Assembly (NCBI GenBank): GCA_000385055.1
Contig: ARRL01000001.1
Span: 382,960-446,959, forward strand
DNA: 64,000 bases
Origin: a gamma proteobacterium SCGC AAA168-P09
GTDB lineage: Bacteria > Pseudomonadota > Gammaproteobacteria > Magnimaribacterales > D2472
Reading direction: 5' to 3'
The position numbers and the translations under genes are program-made. Under the pieces are notes generated by a model. The model saw only the letters and a list, made by a program, of their open reading frames with translations. It was not told the origin of the DNA and searched no databases. Numbering within the stretch: the first letter of the stretch is position 1; the number at the start of each line of letters is the position of its first letter. Shown in pieces: positions 45,581 to 55,627 of this stretch.

Positions 45581-46699
45581 TTAAAAATCGAAGTTGAGCA
45601 TGTAGTCCTTAAATTGGCTTTTAATAATGGATTCATTTAATCCATATTCATCAAGAGAATATGTGTGTTGAGATTTTTTAACCTCTTTATCCTTTAAAAG
45701 GTAGTTTTGAATTTTATTTTCAGTCTCTATGTTCATATCAAAATTTAATTGCATGTAGGTATTTTTAATCAGTTCTAGTGGGTTTTTTACAAATTCCGAA
45801 TATTGAATATCAACTATTTGATTGTTAGCAAGAGATTTTCTATCCAACATACCTTTCGTTAAATTATGATTCCAGAAATCAATTACAGTTTCGCCAATAT
45901 TATGAGTATCAACCTTTTTTGAGAAAGCCAGTCTTACATTTTTAGTTAGGCTGCAAAAAGAACCAACTGATTCAACAGGATCTCTGTGAATGTGAATAAA
46001 TTTTGCATTTGGATACTCTTTTAGAATTTGAGGTATATGGCTTATGTGACTTGGATCTTTTAATAACCAACGAGTAGGTTTGCCATTAAGTTCCAAAGCC
46101 TGATAAAACCTTTTGTGCCATCTAAAGACAGAATCAAAAGAAGTATTTTTTAGATATTCAATATATTCTGGTACATCTGCCATACACATATATACAAAGC
46201 TTCTTATATTCATAGTTGCAATTTGTTGGCACTCTTCGGGTGTTGTTGCTCTTATAGTATGAATTGCTCTTAATTTTGGAATTATAGTCTTTGCTAACTT
46301 CAGTTCAGTATTCGTTTTAAATTCTCTTCTTTGTCTGGCAGCTTTAGTTTTGGTAAGTGGCATAAGATGCATAATTTCCCAATACATTGGCGATCTATGA
46401 GCGACATCTAAGGATAAGAGATTAAAAAGTAATGATGTTCCAGACCTTGGCAAGCCTATTACAAAAACAGGATCAGCGGGCTCATCAAAATTATTATTCA
46501 AATGAAGCTCATTGAGCATCTTTCTCATTTTCAATCTATTTTTTAATTGATGGTTGAAAGCTATTTTTCCAAATCGATTAAATTTATTGTGTTTATTAAG
46601 AGAATTAATGAGAATTTCTAATGGCTCAATATAATCCTCATCACCCAATTTGCCATGAAGACCCCTAAGCATCGAATTAACATCGAATTGTTTTCTCAC
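45581..46699 (-). CDS. Sulfotransferase family protein
   Basis: A 372-residue protein with the PAPS-binding sulfotransferase fold. The 5'-phosphosulfate loop is VIGLPRSGTSLLFNLL (near residue 80), and the 3'-phosphate block is FIHIHRDPVESVGSF. LKDPSHISHIPQIL is also typical of the bacterial Sulfotransfer_3 group. The acceptor is unknown; marine relatives may act on lipids, glycans or small metabolites. It stands alone on the minus strand, 36 bases upstream of the cyclophilin gene. Confidence 0.86.
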   Translation of the reverse strand: MRKQFDVNSMLRGLHGKLGDEDYIEPLEILINSLNKHNKFNRFGKIAFNHQLKNRLKMRKMLNELHLNNNFDEPADPVFVIGLPRSGTSLLFNLLSLDVAHRSPMYWEIMHLMPLTKTKAARQRREFKTNTELKLAKTIIPKLRAIHTIRATTPEECQQIATMNIRSFVYMCMADVPEYIEYLKNTSFDSVFRWHKRFYQALELNGKPTRWLLKDPSHISHIPQILKEYPNAKFIHIHRDPVESVGSFCSLTKNVRLAFSKKVDTHNIGETVIDFWNHNLTKGMLDRKSLANNQIVDIQYSEFVKNPLELIKNTYMQLNFDMNIETENKIQNYLLKDKEVKKSQHTYSLDEYGLNESIIKSQFKDYMLNFDF

Positions 46700-46761
46700 A
46701 ATATTGATTACTCCTATTAACTATAAGATACTCTCTATTAAATTATTCCTCAATTAAGATT

Positions 46762-47181
46762 ATGAATATACTTTTTTTATGCGTCGCAAATTCAGCAAGA
46801 AGCCAGATGGCAGAAGGTCTTGCTAAATCCATGTTTGGTAAAGAACACAATATACAAAGCGCAGGTTCAATACCCTCAGGAGAAGTTCATCCTAGCGCAG
46901 TAATTGCTATGGATGATATCGGTATAGACATTCGTGATCAATATTCAAAGTCCACAGATGATTTAGATAAAGACTTTATAGATAATTTAGATTATGCAAT
47001 TACTTTATGCGCAGAAGAGGTCTGTCCAGTATTGCCAAGCAAAGCACTAAGCCTTCACTGGATGAATGAAGATCCTGCAAATGATAGTTATTTAGAAAAA
47101 CAGCTAAAAACTTCTTTTTCTAATACAAGAGATAATCTTTATAAGTTGATCAAGAAATTTATGATCATGAATGTACAATAA
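46762..47181 (+). CDS. arsC: Arsenate reductase / low-molecular-weight phosphatase family protein
   Basis: A 139-residue thioredoxin-linked ArsC-type protein. The P-loop CX5R is Cys7 to Arg13 (CVANSAR), and the resolving cysteines are likely Cys83 and Cys88 ([10 protein letters not shown]). The DPAND segment provides the general acid. It resembles arsenate reductases that pass electrons through a cysteine triad, though family members can be tyrosine phosphatases. No other ars genes are nearby. It is convergent with tRNA-Asn. Confidence 0.83.
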   Translation: MNILFLCVANSARSQMAEGLAKSMFGKEHNIQSAGSIPSGEVHPSAVIAMDDIGIDIRDQYSKSTDDLDKDFIDNLDYAITLCAEEVCPVLPSKALSLHWMNEDPANDSYLEKQLKTSFSNTRDNLYKLIKKFMIMNVQ

Positions 47182-47190
47182 GAGCTTAAG

Positions 47191-47265
47191 TGGCTCCCGA
47201 AGTTGGGATCGAACCAACGACCAATTGATTAACAGTCAACTGCTCTACCGCTGAGCTATTCGGGA
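47191..47265 (-). tRNA. tRNA-Asn (GUU)
   Basis: Read on the minus strand, a 75-base cloverleaf starts TCCCGAATAGCTCAGC and ends in a genome-encoded CCA. The acceptor stem TCCCGAA pairs with TTCGGGA over 7 bp. The anticodon loop reads CTGTTAA, giving anticodon GUU for Asn. The T-arm GGTTCGATCC is canonical. Confidence 0.97.
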
Positions 47266-47306
47266 ACGCGGATGTGCATTATAAGTAATTTTTAATAGAT
47301 AAGTAA

Positions 47307-49316
47307 ATGACAAAAGCATTAAAGGTAGTATCTAATTTTGAGCCAGCAGGATCTCAGCCTGATGCTATTAAAAGTTTAGTTGGTGGTCTTGAAGATGGAC
47401 TGCTGCATCAGACCCTATTAGGGGTGACCGGGTCTGGCAAAACCTACACTATGGCTAAGGTTATTGAGGAGACTCAAAGGCCTGCAATCATCATGGCTCA
47501 TAACAAAACACTGGCAGCTCAACTCTATGGTGAGTTTAAAGATTTCTTTCCAGAGAATTCTGTAGAGTATTTTGTTTCTTACTATGATTATTATCAGCCT
47601 GAAGCTTACGTACCAACCTCCGATACTTATATTGCTAAAGATGCTTCTATCAATGAACACATAGAGCAAATGAGATTGTCTGCAACAAAAGCATTGCTAG
47701 AGAGAAAAGACACCATTGTTATAGCAACAGTCTCCTCAATATACGGCCTTGGTGCGCCAGAGTCTTATTTGAAAATGGTGGTCCATTTAGACAGAGGTGA
47801 CATTATTGATCAAAGAAACTTGCTGCGAAGATTTTCTTCTTTGCAATACACACGTAACGATTTAGATTTTAGAAGAGCAACTTTTAGGGTGAGGGGAGAT
47901 ACTATTGATGTTTACCCAGCAGATTCCGATAGTGAAGCATTGAGAATTGAGTTATTTGGTGATGAGATAGAAAAATTGTCTTGGTTTGATCCACTTACTG
48001 GAGCAGTTATCAATGAAGTGCCGCGAGCAACAATATTTCCAAAAACACATTACGTAACCCCTAAAGAAACAGTTCTAAATTGCATTGATAGTATTAAGGA
48101 TGAATTAAAAGAAAGATTGGAGTATTTAAGATCAATTAATAAGTTGGTTGAAGCACAAAGGCTTGAAGAAAGAACTAATTACGATATTGAAATGATGAGG
48201 GAGCTTGGATATTGCCAAGGTGTTGAAAATTACTCTAGATATCTATCTGGTAGAAATCCAGGCGAGTCTCCTCCTTGTTTGTTCGATTACATACCCAAAA
48301 ATGCCATTGTTTTTATAGACGAATCACATGTTTCTGTGCCACAAATAGGCGCTATGTACAAAGGAGACCGCTCAAGGAAGGAAACCCTTGTAGAATATGG
48401 CTTTAGACTGCCATCAGCAATGGATAACAGGCCCCTAAAATTCGATGAATGGGAGCTTTTAGCACCTCAAAGAGTCTATGTATCAGCTACACCAAGCCGA
48501 TATGAGGAAGAACACCAAGATAATTTGGTTGAATTACTAGTCAGACCAACGGGTTTAACCGATCCAGATGTAGAAATTCGTCCTGCATCAACTCAAATTG
48601 ACGATGTAATTGGTGAATGTAATGACAGAGTTGCTCTTAAAGAAAGAGTTCTAATTACAACTCTGACAAAAAGAATGGCCGAAGACTTAACAGACTATCT
48701 TGATGAAAATGGAATCGCAGCAAGATATATGCATTCAGATACTGACACTGTTGAGCGAGTTGAAATCATTCGAGATCTTCGACTTGGAAAGTTTGATGTC
48801 TTGGTTGGAATTAATTTACTTCGAGAAGGATTGGATATTCCTGAGGTTAGTTTGGTTGCAATTTTAGATGCAGACAAAGAAGGATTTTTAAGATCTGAAA
48901 CAACCATGATTCAAACTATTGGAAGGGCAGCAAGAAATCTTCGAGGCAGAGCAATTTTATATGCAGACAAAATGACAGGATCTATGGAGAGAGCAATTGC
49001 TGAAACCGATCGAAGAAGATCGATTCAAGAAAAATATAATCACGAAAATAATATCACTCCCAAATCTATAAATACTAAAGTGAAAGATATTATGGAAGGT
49101 GCAAGAATTGTCAAAGGAAAGGCAAAAGTTAAGAAGGAAGATATTGAAAAATCTCTACCTTTTAAAATAAAAGAAGACTCAGTTGAAGGCTTAAGTGAGT
49201 CCATTGAAAAGATTGAAAATGAGATGTATAAATTTGCAAAAGATATGGAATTTGAGAAAGCTGCACAATGCAGGGATAAGATGAAATTCCTTAAAAGAAA
49301 GTTAATTGATCTTTAG
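47307..49316 (+). CDS. uvrB: UvrABC excision nuclease subunit B
   Basis: A 669-residue damage-verifying helicase of nucleotide excision repair. Walker A is [10 protein letters not shown]; the beta-hairpin region has [17 protein letters not shown]-like FIDESHV and the later TIGRAARN motif VI are intact. The C-terminal UVR motif ([21 protein letters not shown]) binds UvrC. Length is standard. No LexA box is visible upstream, unlike in E. coli. It overlaps the convergent transglycosylase by 26 bases. Confidence 0.97.
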   Translation: MTKALKVVSNFEPAGSQPDAIKSLVGGLEDGLLHQTLLGVTGSGKTYTMAKVIEETQRPAIIMAHNKTLAAQLYGEFKDFFPENSVEYFVSYYDYYQPEAYVPTSDTYIAKDASINEHIEQMRLSATKALLERKDTIVIATVSSIYGLGAPESYLKMVVHLDRGDIIDQRNLLRRFSSLQYTRNDLDFRRATFRVRGDTIDVYPADSDSEALRIELFGDEIEKLSWFDPLTGAVINEVPRATIFPKTHYVTPKETVLNCIDSIKDELKERLEYLRSINKLVEAQRLEERTNYDIEMMRELGYCQGVENYSRYLSGRNPGESPPCLFDYIPKNAIVFIDESHVSVPQIGAMYKGDRSRKETLVEYGFRLPSAMDNRPLKFDEWELLAPQRVYVSATPSRYEEEHQDNLVELLVRPTGLTDPDVEIRPASTQIDDVIGECNDRVALKERVLITTLTKRMAEDLTDYLDENGIAARYMHSDTDTVERVEIIRDLRLGKFDVLVGINLLREGLDIPEVSLVAILDADKEGFLRSETTMIQTIGRAARNLRGRAILYADKMTGSMERAIAETDRRRSIQEKYNHENNITPKSINTKVKDIMEGARIVKGKAKVKKEDIEKSLPFKIKEDSVEGLSESIEKIENEMYKFAKDMEFEKAAQCRDKMKFLKRKLIDL

Positions 49317-50016
49317 GATGAGTGCAGGAGTGAGCTGCTAAAAGCTTATAGTAACTTCTTATTCTATAGACATAATCTATTGCCTGTTGTCCTCTAGAAT
49401 ATCCATTAAAATCTACTAGATTTACATCTTCGCCAGTAATATTTTTAAGTTTATTTTCTATATCAGGCCAGGTTATTTCTGCAGGAATTTTATCTATTTC
49501 TTTAGCAATATTAATAATATTTGTTGGACCTAAATTATATTTAGCTAATGATATAGATAATTGATCTGCAGTAGTTTTTCCATAAACATTTCTGTCTTGA
49601 AGCATAGCTAAATATTTAGCACCACCTGTAATATTTTGTTCAGGATTTAATCGTCTTTCAACACCAACTATGGCAGCTGTTTCAAGGGTAACCATCATCA
49701 TTCCTCTTACGCCCATATTAGATTTTGCTCTTGGATCCCACTGTGATTCTTGAAAAGAAATAGCGGCTAAAAGATCGGAATCAATAGCAGTTTGTTCAGC
49801 GGCTTGTTCAAACATTTCTTTATATTTTGGAAATCGATTTTCTAAAAGATCTTTAAATTTTGTTTGCTCAAAATTATTTAGAGGAGTTTTTTCATAGACT
49901 TTTTCAAGATGAGTTTCACACTGAAAACCGTCATCATTTTGAACTAAAAAAACATCGCATGAAGTCAGAACAACTAGAACTGTTAGACTGAAAAAAAGTT
50001 TAAAGATATTCCCCAT
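49291..50016 (-). CDS. Membrane-bound lytic murein transglycosylase, MltF catalytic half only
   Basis: A 241-residue lipoprotein (signal with LTSC lipobox, Cys20) carrying an SLT-type lysozyme domain (about residues 65-235). The catalytic Glu is Glu90 in [11 protein letters not shown], followed by [12 protein letters not shown] and [10 protein letters not shown]. It cleaves peptidoglycan to anhydro-muropeptides at the outer membrane. Its place beside purL matches MltF in Pseudomonas, but MltF is about twice as long because of an N-terminal solute-binding sensor domain, which is absent here. Confidence 0.85.
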   Translation of the reverse strand: MGNIFKLFFSLTVLVVLTSCDVFLVQNDDGFQCETHLEKVYEKTPLNNFEQTKFKDLLENRFPKYKEMFEQAAEQTAIDSDLLAAISFQESQWDPRAKSNMGVRGMMMVTLETAAIVGVERRLNPEQNITGGAKYLAMLQDRNVYGKTTADQLSISLAKYNLGPTNIINIAKEIDKIPAEITWPDIENKLKNITGEDVNLVDFNGYSRGQQAIDYVYRIRSYYKLLAAHSCTHPKDQLTFF

Positions 50017-50078
50017 TTTTAATTATTTCTTTTAAAAGACTTTATAATTGTTGTATACAATATTTCAGACTGAGAAAA

Positions 50079-53000
50079 GTGTCAAAGACTAATACCTTTA
50101 TATTGCAAGGCAAAAAAAGTTTTTCAGACTCCAAGTTAGAGCAACTCAACCTCGACTTCAACAAATCAAATAATCAAAACGCTGAAATTACTTCAAATGA
50201 AATATATATTTTAGCTTCAGAAAATCATGAACTAAATCTTAGTGATCTAAAAAATATTTTAAATGCCAACGATTTATTGGAAACATTTTCTTTTTTAGTT
50301 GGTCCTAGATCTGGAACTATTTCTCCCTGGTCATCAAAAACCGAAGACATTATTAAAAATGTTGGTGTAAAAGATGTCAGCAGAATTGAAAAATTCTATG
50401 GATTTCATATTTCTCATTTTTCACAAGATGCTGATTTAGATTTATCAATGTTTATTGATCGTATGACACAATCTATTTATTTTGATTACGAAGAATGCAA
50501 AGATTTTTTAAATATAGACTCACAAAGGGCAGTCAGTGTTATTGATATTATTGGTGGAGGCATAAAAACCCTTCAAGAAGCCAATAAAAGCTTTGGATTT
50601 GCAATGAGTAACGATGAAATCGAATATTTATATGATTTTTACTCAAAAGCAGCTAGAAACCCTACAGATGCTGAGCTTATGATGTTCGCTCAAGCCAATT
50701 CTGAGCACTGCAGGCACAAGATATTCAATGCTAAATGGACTATTGACGGAGCTGCAAAAAATAACAGCCTTTTTGATCTTATAAAAGAGACAAGCAAACA
50801 GTCACCAAATGGGATTATTTCAGCTTATAAAGATAACGCTGCTATTACAGAAGGTGAAGAAGTAGAAAGACTACATTTGAATGACAAAAATCATTATAGT
50901 TTTGTGCAAGACAAACTGAATTCAACTATTAAGGTTGAAACACACAATCATCCAACAGCTATTTCTCCATATCCTGGAGCAGCTACAGGATCTGGTGGAG
51001 AGATCAGAGATGAGGGTGCCACTGGCAGAGGAGCAAAACCAAAAATAGGATTAGTGGGTTTTAATGTTTCTAATCTGAGAATTCCAAATCTGAAAAGAAG
51101 TTGGGAAGGTGATGAGCATAAACCAGAAAGAATAGCTTCACCTTTAGATATTATTATTGAGGCACCAATTGGAGCTGCAGCATTTAATAATGAGTTTGGA
51201 AGACCTTCTACCCTTGGGTACTTTAGATCTTATGAGACACAATTCAATGATAACAATACTGCTTTTGGTTATCACAAACCAATTATGTTGGCAGGTGGTA
51301 TTGGTGAAATAAGAGACAGAAATAATTTTAAATTACAAATTACCGAAGGCTATCATGTTGTGGTTCTTGGTGGTCCTGCAATGTTAATCGGTCTTGGAGG
51401 GGGAGCAGCTTCCTCAGTTTCTTCTGGAGACAGTGATGAGGACTTAGATTTTGCTTCAGTACAAAGAGACAATGCAGAAATGGAGAGAAGGTGTCAGGAA
51501 GTAATTAATGTATGCTCTTCTCAAGATAATAGTTTTATTGAATTTATTCATGATGTTGGTGCTGGCGGTTTATCTAATGCCATCCCAGAATTAGCAAAGG
51601 ATTCTGATCTGGGTGTTTATATTGAGCTTGATAAGATTCCAAACTCGGATCAATCCATGTCACCCATGGAGATTTGGTCTAATGAATCTCAGGAAAGATA
51701 TGTACTGGCTGTTCATCCAAAGAATAAAGAAGCTTTTGAAAATATCTGTAAAAGAGAAAGGTGTGTATATGCATTTGTGGGCATAACCACAGCTGAGAAG
51801 TCAGTTAAACTTTTTGATTCAAAAACAGACTCCTATCCAGTGAACGTTCCCTTGTCTATGTTATTTGGAGATTTACCTATTACTGGTATGACAGTTTCAA
51901 AACATGAGTCAGTCAGTAAAGACGAAGATAATTCATCAAAATTTGAATTTAATGAAAGTCTAAAAAAAATACTTGGTCATCCAACAGTATCAAGCAAATC
52001 TTTTTTAATAACTATTGGGGATAGAACAGTGGGAGGCATGGTTGCAAGAGACCAATTCATTGGACCATACCAAGTTCCTGTATCAGATTATTCAATGAGT
52101 TTACGATCTTTTACTGCTAACACTGGAGAAGTTTTAACTATTGGAGAGAAGCCTACACTTGCAGTTAATAATCCTGCTGCTTCTATGAGAATGTCTATAG
52201 CTGAAGCTTTAACAAATATGTCAGGAGTATTAATAAAGGGCCTAGATCAAGTTCAAGTGTCAGCAAACTGGATGGCTGCAACAGGAGAAGAGGTTGAAGA
52301 TTTAGCATTAAGAGATGGTGTTGAAGCCCTATCTAAATCTTGTGTGGATTTAGATATCTCAGTGCCCGTTGGTAAAGACTCCTTATCCATGAGAACAAAA
52401 TGGGAAGACGGATCAGTTGAGAGAGTTGTTAAAAGCCCTTTATCTGGAGTTATTACTGCAATGGCACCAGTTACAGATGTTAGAAATTCAGTTACTCCTG
52501 AGCTGAATATAGATACTCCTTCAAAATTAATTCATGTGAAATTAAATGATAAAAACAGAATATCTGGATCTATTTTTTCTGAAGTGACTCAATCCAATTT
52601 CATCAATACACCAGATATTGATGATATGAATTTATTAAAAGAGATGTTTAATTCTATTCAGGAATTATTAGCTACAAAGAGAATATTGGCTCTTCATGAT
52701 GTTTCTGATGGCGGCTTAATAACTTCTCTTTTGGAAATGGCTTTTACTAAGAAAATAGGTCTTGATATATTTGATTCAAAACTAAATGAAGAAAATTTAA
52801 ATGAATATTTCTTTGCTGAAGAGACAGGATTAGTACTACAAGTAGCTGAATCAGATATTGAAAACATACAAGAAAAACTCCTATCTACAGGATTGTCTGT
52901 AAATGTCATCGGCTCAATTTCAGATAGCAAAAATATTACTATTAGAAGTGAATCAGAAAATTTCTTTTCAGAATCTGTTCTTACTTTAGAAAGATATTGG

Positions 53001-53924
53001 AGAGAGGCCAGCCATGCAATTCAATCAATAAGAGATAACGAAACAATTGCTGATTCAGAATTAAATCTATTGGATGATGCTGAGCATTCAGGGCTTTTTT
53101 CTAATGAATCCTTTGATGAATCAATTTTAGAAAGTTTTAATATTTTAGATTCTAAACCAAAGGTCGCAATTCTTAGAGAGCAGGGCGTAAACGGTCAGAT
53201 GGAGATGGCTGCTGCATTTACTCTGGCTGGATTTGAGGCAGTAGATGTTCATATGCAAGACTTGCTCGATAACAATGTTAGCTTAAAAGAATTTAATGGT
53301 CTGGCTGCATGTGGTGGGTTTTCATATGGTGATGTTCTTGGTGCAGGCGGTGGTTGGTCAAAAACAATATTGCATAATAATTTAGTTAAAGATCAATTTG
53401 AATCATTTTTTAATAGCACTTCAACTTTTACCCTTGGAGTATGTAACGGATGTCAGATGATATCTAAATTAAAAGATATTATTCCGGGTGCTGAATCTTG
53501 GCCTTCATTTGAAAAGAATTTATCTGATCAGTTTGAGGCTAGACTAGCACAAGTCAAAATTCAAAAGAGTGATTCAATACTTCTAAGAGGAATGGAGGGA
53601 TGGAGTATGCCCATAGCATCTGCTCATGGTGAAGGTCATGCTAAATTTAGCAAAGACAATCTAGACCATTTAATTTCTAATAATCAAATAGCATTAAACT
53701 TCGTTGATTCGAATGAAAATAATACTGAAACATATCCTCTAAATCCAAATGGGTCTGCTGAAGGAGTGACTGGAATAACTGCAGCTGATGGAAGAGTGAC
53801 AATAATGATGCCTCATCCTGAAAGAGTTTTTAGAAAATTACAAATGAGCTGGAGACCTGAACATTGGAAAGAGTTTTCACCCTGGATGCAGATATTTATA
53901 AATGCTAGAAAATCTCTAAATTAA
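50079..53924 (+). CDS. purL: Phosphoribosylformylglycinamidine synthase
   Basis: A 1281-residue single-chain FGAM synthase of purine synthesis. It has the N-terminal PurS-like and linker regions, two AIRS-like halves (VETHNHPTAISPYPGAATGSGG in near form, VSVPVGKDSLSM-like later) and a C-terminal glutaminase with nucleophile in LGVCNGCQMIS and MPHPERVFR. AQANSEHCRHKIF is diagnostic. The start is a GTG. It is convergent with the Nudix gene, 2 bases apart. Confidence 0.97.
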   Translation: MSKTNTFILQGKKSFSDSKLEQLNLDFNKSNNQNAEITSNEIYILASENHELNLSDLKNILNANDLLETFSFLVGPRSGTISPWSSKTEDIIKNVGVKDVSRIEKFYGFHISHFSQDADLDLSMFIDRMTQSIYFDYEECKDFLNIDSQRAVSVIDIIGGGIKTLQEANKSFGFAMSNDEIEYLYDFYSKAARNPTDAELMMFAQANSEHCRHKIFNAKWTIDGAAKNNSLFDLIKETSKQSPNGIISAYKDNAAITEGEEVERLHLNDKNHYSFVQDKLNSTIKVETHNHPTAISPYPGAATGSGGEIRDEGATGRGAKPKIGLVGFNVSNLRIPNLKRSWEGDEHKPERIASPLDIIIEAPIGAAAFNNEFGRPSTLGYFRSYETQFNDNNTAFGYHKPIMLAGGIGEIRDRNNFKLQITEGYHVVVLGGPAMLIGLGGGAASSVSSGDSDEDLDFASVQRDNAEMERRCQEVINVCSSQDNSFIEFIHDVGAGGLSNAIPELAKDSDLGVYIELDKIPNSDQSMSPMEIWSNESQERYVLAVHPKNKEAFENICKRERCVYAFVGITTAEKSVKLFDSKTDSYPVNVPLSMLFGDLPITGMTVSKHESVSKDEDNSSKFEFNESLKKILGHPTVSSKSFLITIGDRTVGGMVARDQFIGPYQVPVSDYSMSLRSFTANTGEVLTIGEKPTLAVNNPAASMRMSIAEALTNMSGVLIKGLDQVQVSANWMAATGEEVEDLALRDGVEALSKSCVDLDISVPVGKDSLSMRTKWEDGSVERVVKSPLSGVITAMAPVTDVRNSVTPELNIDTPSKLIHVKLNDKNRISGSIFSEVTQSNFINTPDIDDMNLLKEMFNSIQELLATKRILALHDVSDGGLITSLLEMAFTKKIGLDIFDSKLNEENLNEYFFAEETGLVLQVAESDIENIQEKLLSTGLSVNVIGSISDSKNITIRSESENFFSESVLTLERYWREASHAIQSIRDNETIADSELNLLDDAEHSGLFSNESFDESILESFNILDSKPKVAILREQGVNGQMEMAAAFTLAGFEAVDVHMQDLLDNNVSLKEFNGLAACGGFSYGDVLGAGGGWSKTILHNNLVKDQFESFFNSTSTFTLGVCNGCQMISKLKDIIPGAESWPSFEKNLSDQFEARLAQVKIQKSDSILLRGMEGWSMPIASAHGEGHAKFSKDNLDHLISNNQIALNFVDSNENNTETYPLNPNGSAEGVTGITAADGRVTIMMPHPERVFRKLQMSWRPEHWKEFSPWMQIFINARKSLN

Positions 53925-53926
53925 TC

Positions 53927-54481
53927 TTATTTCCAAAGAGTTATATCTTCTTCTCTAAAAATGAACTCATTATTTTTACTGTCTTCAATATAGTATTTTA
54001 AGGTTCTCTCGACAGTAGGAAACGCTAACTCATTCCAAAGAATTTCATCTTTATCAAAGAGTTTTACCTCCATGGACTCTGAAGTGGGACCAAAATTCTC
54101 ATCTAGTAAATCAGCTAAATAAAATAAATGCACTTGATTGATATGAGGAAGACTGAACATTGTATAAGGCATGATAACTTTTGCTTCAGACCCTGTTTCT
54201 TCCATAGTTTCTCTTAAAGCACCAGCTTGAAGAGTTTCAGCATTTTCCATAAAGCCTGCAGGCAATGTCCACAAACCCTTTCTGGGATGAATATTCCTCT
54301 TTGCCATAAGAATCTTCTCATCCCTTATACACAATGCCCCTACAATCATATTAGGGTTTGTATAGAATATATTTTCACATTCAGAACAGCAGTATCTCTT
54401 TATATGATCATCCTCAGGGATGACAAATTCGATTTTTGAGCTTCCGCAGTTTGAACAGTATTTCAATTTTTTTATTCCCAA
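53927..54481 (-). CDS. Nudix hydrolase with N-terminal zinc ribbon
   Basis: A 184-residue protein. A zinc ribbon (CSNCGSSK and CCSECENIFY) precedes the Nudix domain, whose box is GFMENAETLQAGALRETMEETG (a complete GX5EX7REUXEEXGU). This arrangement resembles the C-terminal part of NudC-like NADH pyrophosphatases and ADP-ribose hydrolases. It likely cleaves a nucleoside diphosphate derivative; the substrate is not decided. Confidence 0.87.
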   Translation of the reverse strand: MGIKKLKYCSNCGSSKIEFVIPEDDHIKRYCCSECENIFYTNPNMIVGALCIRDEKILMAKRNIHPRKGLWTLPAGFMENAETLQAGALRETMEETGSEAKVIMPYTMFSLPHINQVHLFYLADLLDENFGPTSESMEVKLFDKDEILWNELAFPTVERTLKYYIEDSKNNEFIFREEDITLWK

Positions 54482-54520
54482 TTAAAGTATAAGTTTGTTT
54501 AAGAAGTTAAACTACACTTG

Positions 54521-55117
54521 ATGATAGACAGCATAAAGCAAAAGCTAGAAAAACTAAATCCTATTAAGCCAACTTCCCTTAAAAAGGCAGGTGTTTTTAT
54601 AGGTATTCTCTATCACGATGAGTTTATTGAAAACCCAGAAGTTATATTTACGCAGCGATCAGCCAAAGTCTCAACACATTCAGGCGAAGTTAGTTTTCCT
54701 GGAGGGAAATGGGAAGAAGGCGATAAGGATTTATATGAAACCTCATTAAGAGAATCTAATGAAGAAATTAATCTGAACATAAATGATGTTACCTATCTTG
54801 GTTCTCTTAACTATTTAATTTCAAAACATAAAATAGAAGTAAATCCATACATAGGCCTAGTTACAAAAAAGCAAAATTTTATAGATAATGATGAGATAGC
54901 TCATACATTTACGGTCCCGTTAGATTTTTTAATAAACAACGCTCGTGAACATAATATAGAAAGAAAGAATACAAATGTAATAGTCCCTAGTTGGGTTTAT
55001 AATGATCAAACAATATGGGGTCTTACAGCGCTGATAACAGCAGATTTTATAAATACTTGTTTTGATAAGGTTATAAAAGCTGATTTAGATATTATTAGAG
55101 AACAATATGATTATTGA
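54521..55117 (+). CDS. nudL: CoA pyrophosphatase-like Nudix hydrolase
   Basis: A 198-residue NudL/YeaB-like Nudix protein expected to cleave CoA or its derivatives. The [16 protein letters not shown] box and [10 protein letters not shown] match the NudL form, and the wider pattern ([26 protein letters not shown]) is typical. I start at the ATG (54521) rather than the TTG just before it. It overlaps the next gene by 11 bases. Confidence 0.87.
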   Translation: MIDSIKQKLEKLNPIKPTSLKKAGVFIGILYHDEFIENPEVIFTQRSAKVSTHSGEVSFPGGKWEEGDKDLYETSLRESNEEINLNINDVTYLGSLNYLISKHKIEVNPYIGLVTKKQNFIDNDEIAHTFTVPLDFLINNAREHNIERKNTNVIVPSWVYNDQTIWGLTALITADFINTCFDKVIKADLDIIREQYDY

Positions 55118-55625
55118 TTTAGGCGATAAAAAATTAAAAACAGAAGGCGATGATTTTTATATAGCTCCTAACGCAGTTGTTATTGGTGATGTGCAGTTAT
55201 CAAAAGATGCAAGTGTTTGGTTTAATGCGACTCTTAGAGGAGATAATGAACCTATAGTGGTTGGAGAAGGTTCAAATATTCAAGACGGATCAGTTATTCA
55301 TACCGATCCTGGTTATAAATGTTTAATAGGCAAGAATGTAACAGTTGGCCACATGGTTATGCTTCATGGTTGCGAAATAGGTGATGGAAGCCTCATAGGT
55401 ATAGGTTCTGTAGTTTTAAATGGAGCTAAAATAGGTAAAAATTGCATTATTGGTGCAAAAGCATTAATTACAGAAGGAATGGAAATCCCTGATGGATCTA
55501 TGGTTGTTGGAGTGCCGGGTAAAATAAAGAAAACTTTAAGTGATGATGAGCAAAAAATGGTTTCGATCGGAGCTCATCACTATATAGAGAATTATAAAAA
55601 ATATAAAAAATTAGCAACTTACTAA
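55107..55625 (+). CDS. Gamma-carbonic-anhydrase-like hexapeptide protein
   Basis: A 172-residue left-handed beta-helix protein of the gamma-CA/YrdA/PaaY group. The metal-binding histidines lie in VIHTDPG, VGHMVML and LHGCEIG. Repeated I-G-x hexapeptide turns run through residues 20-130 and a C-terminal helix follows. It may bind zinc and hydrate CO2 or act as a thioesterase; many homologues have no proven activity. It overlaps nudL by 11 bases and precedes alaS by 2. Confidence 0.88.
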   Translation: MIIDLGDKKLKTEGDDFYIAPNAVVIGDVQLSKDASVWFNATLRGDNEPIVVGEGSNIQDGSVIHTDPGYKCLIGKNVTVGHMVMLHGCEIGDGSLIGIGSVVLNGAKIGKNCIIGAKALITEGMEIPDGSMVVGVPGKIKKTLSDDEQKMVSIGAHHYIENYKKYKKLATY

Positions 55626-55627
55626 GA

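Noticed and set aside
50051-50060. Palindrome TTGTATACAA upstream of purL
   Set aside because: Short and not similar to the PurR site; probably chance or part of a promoter.
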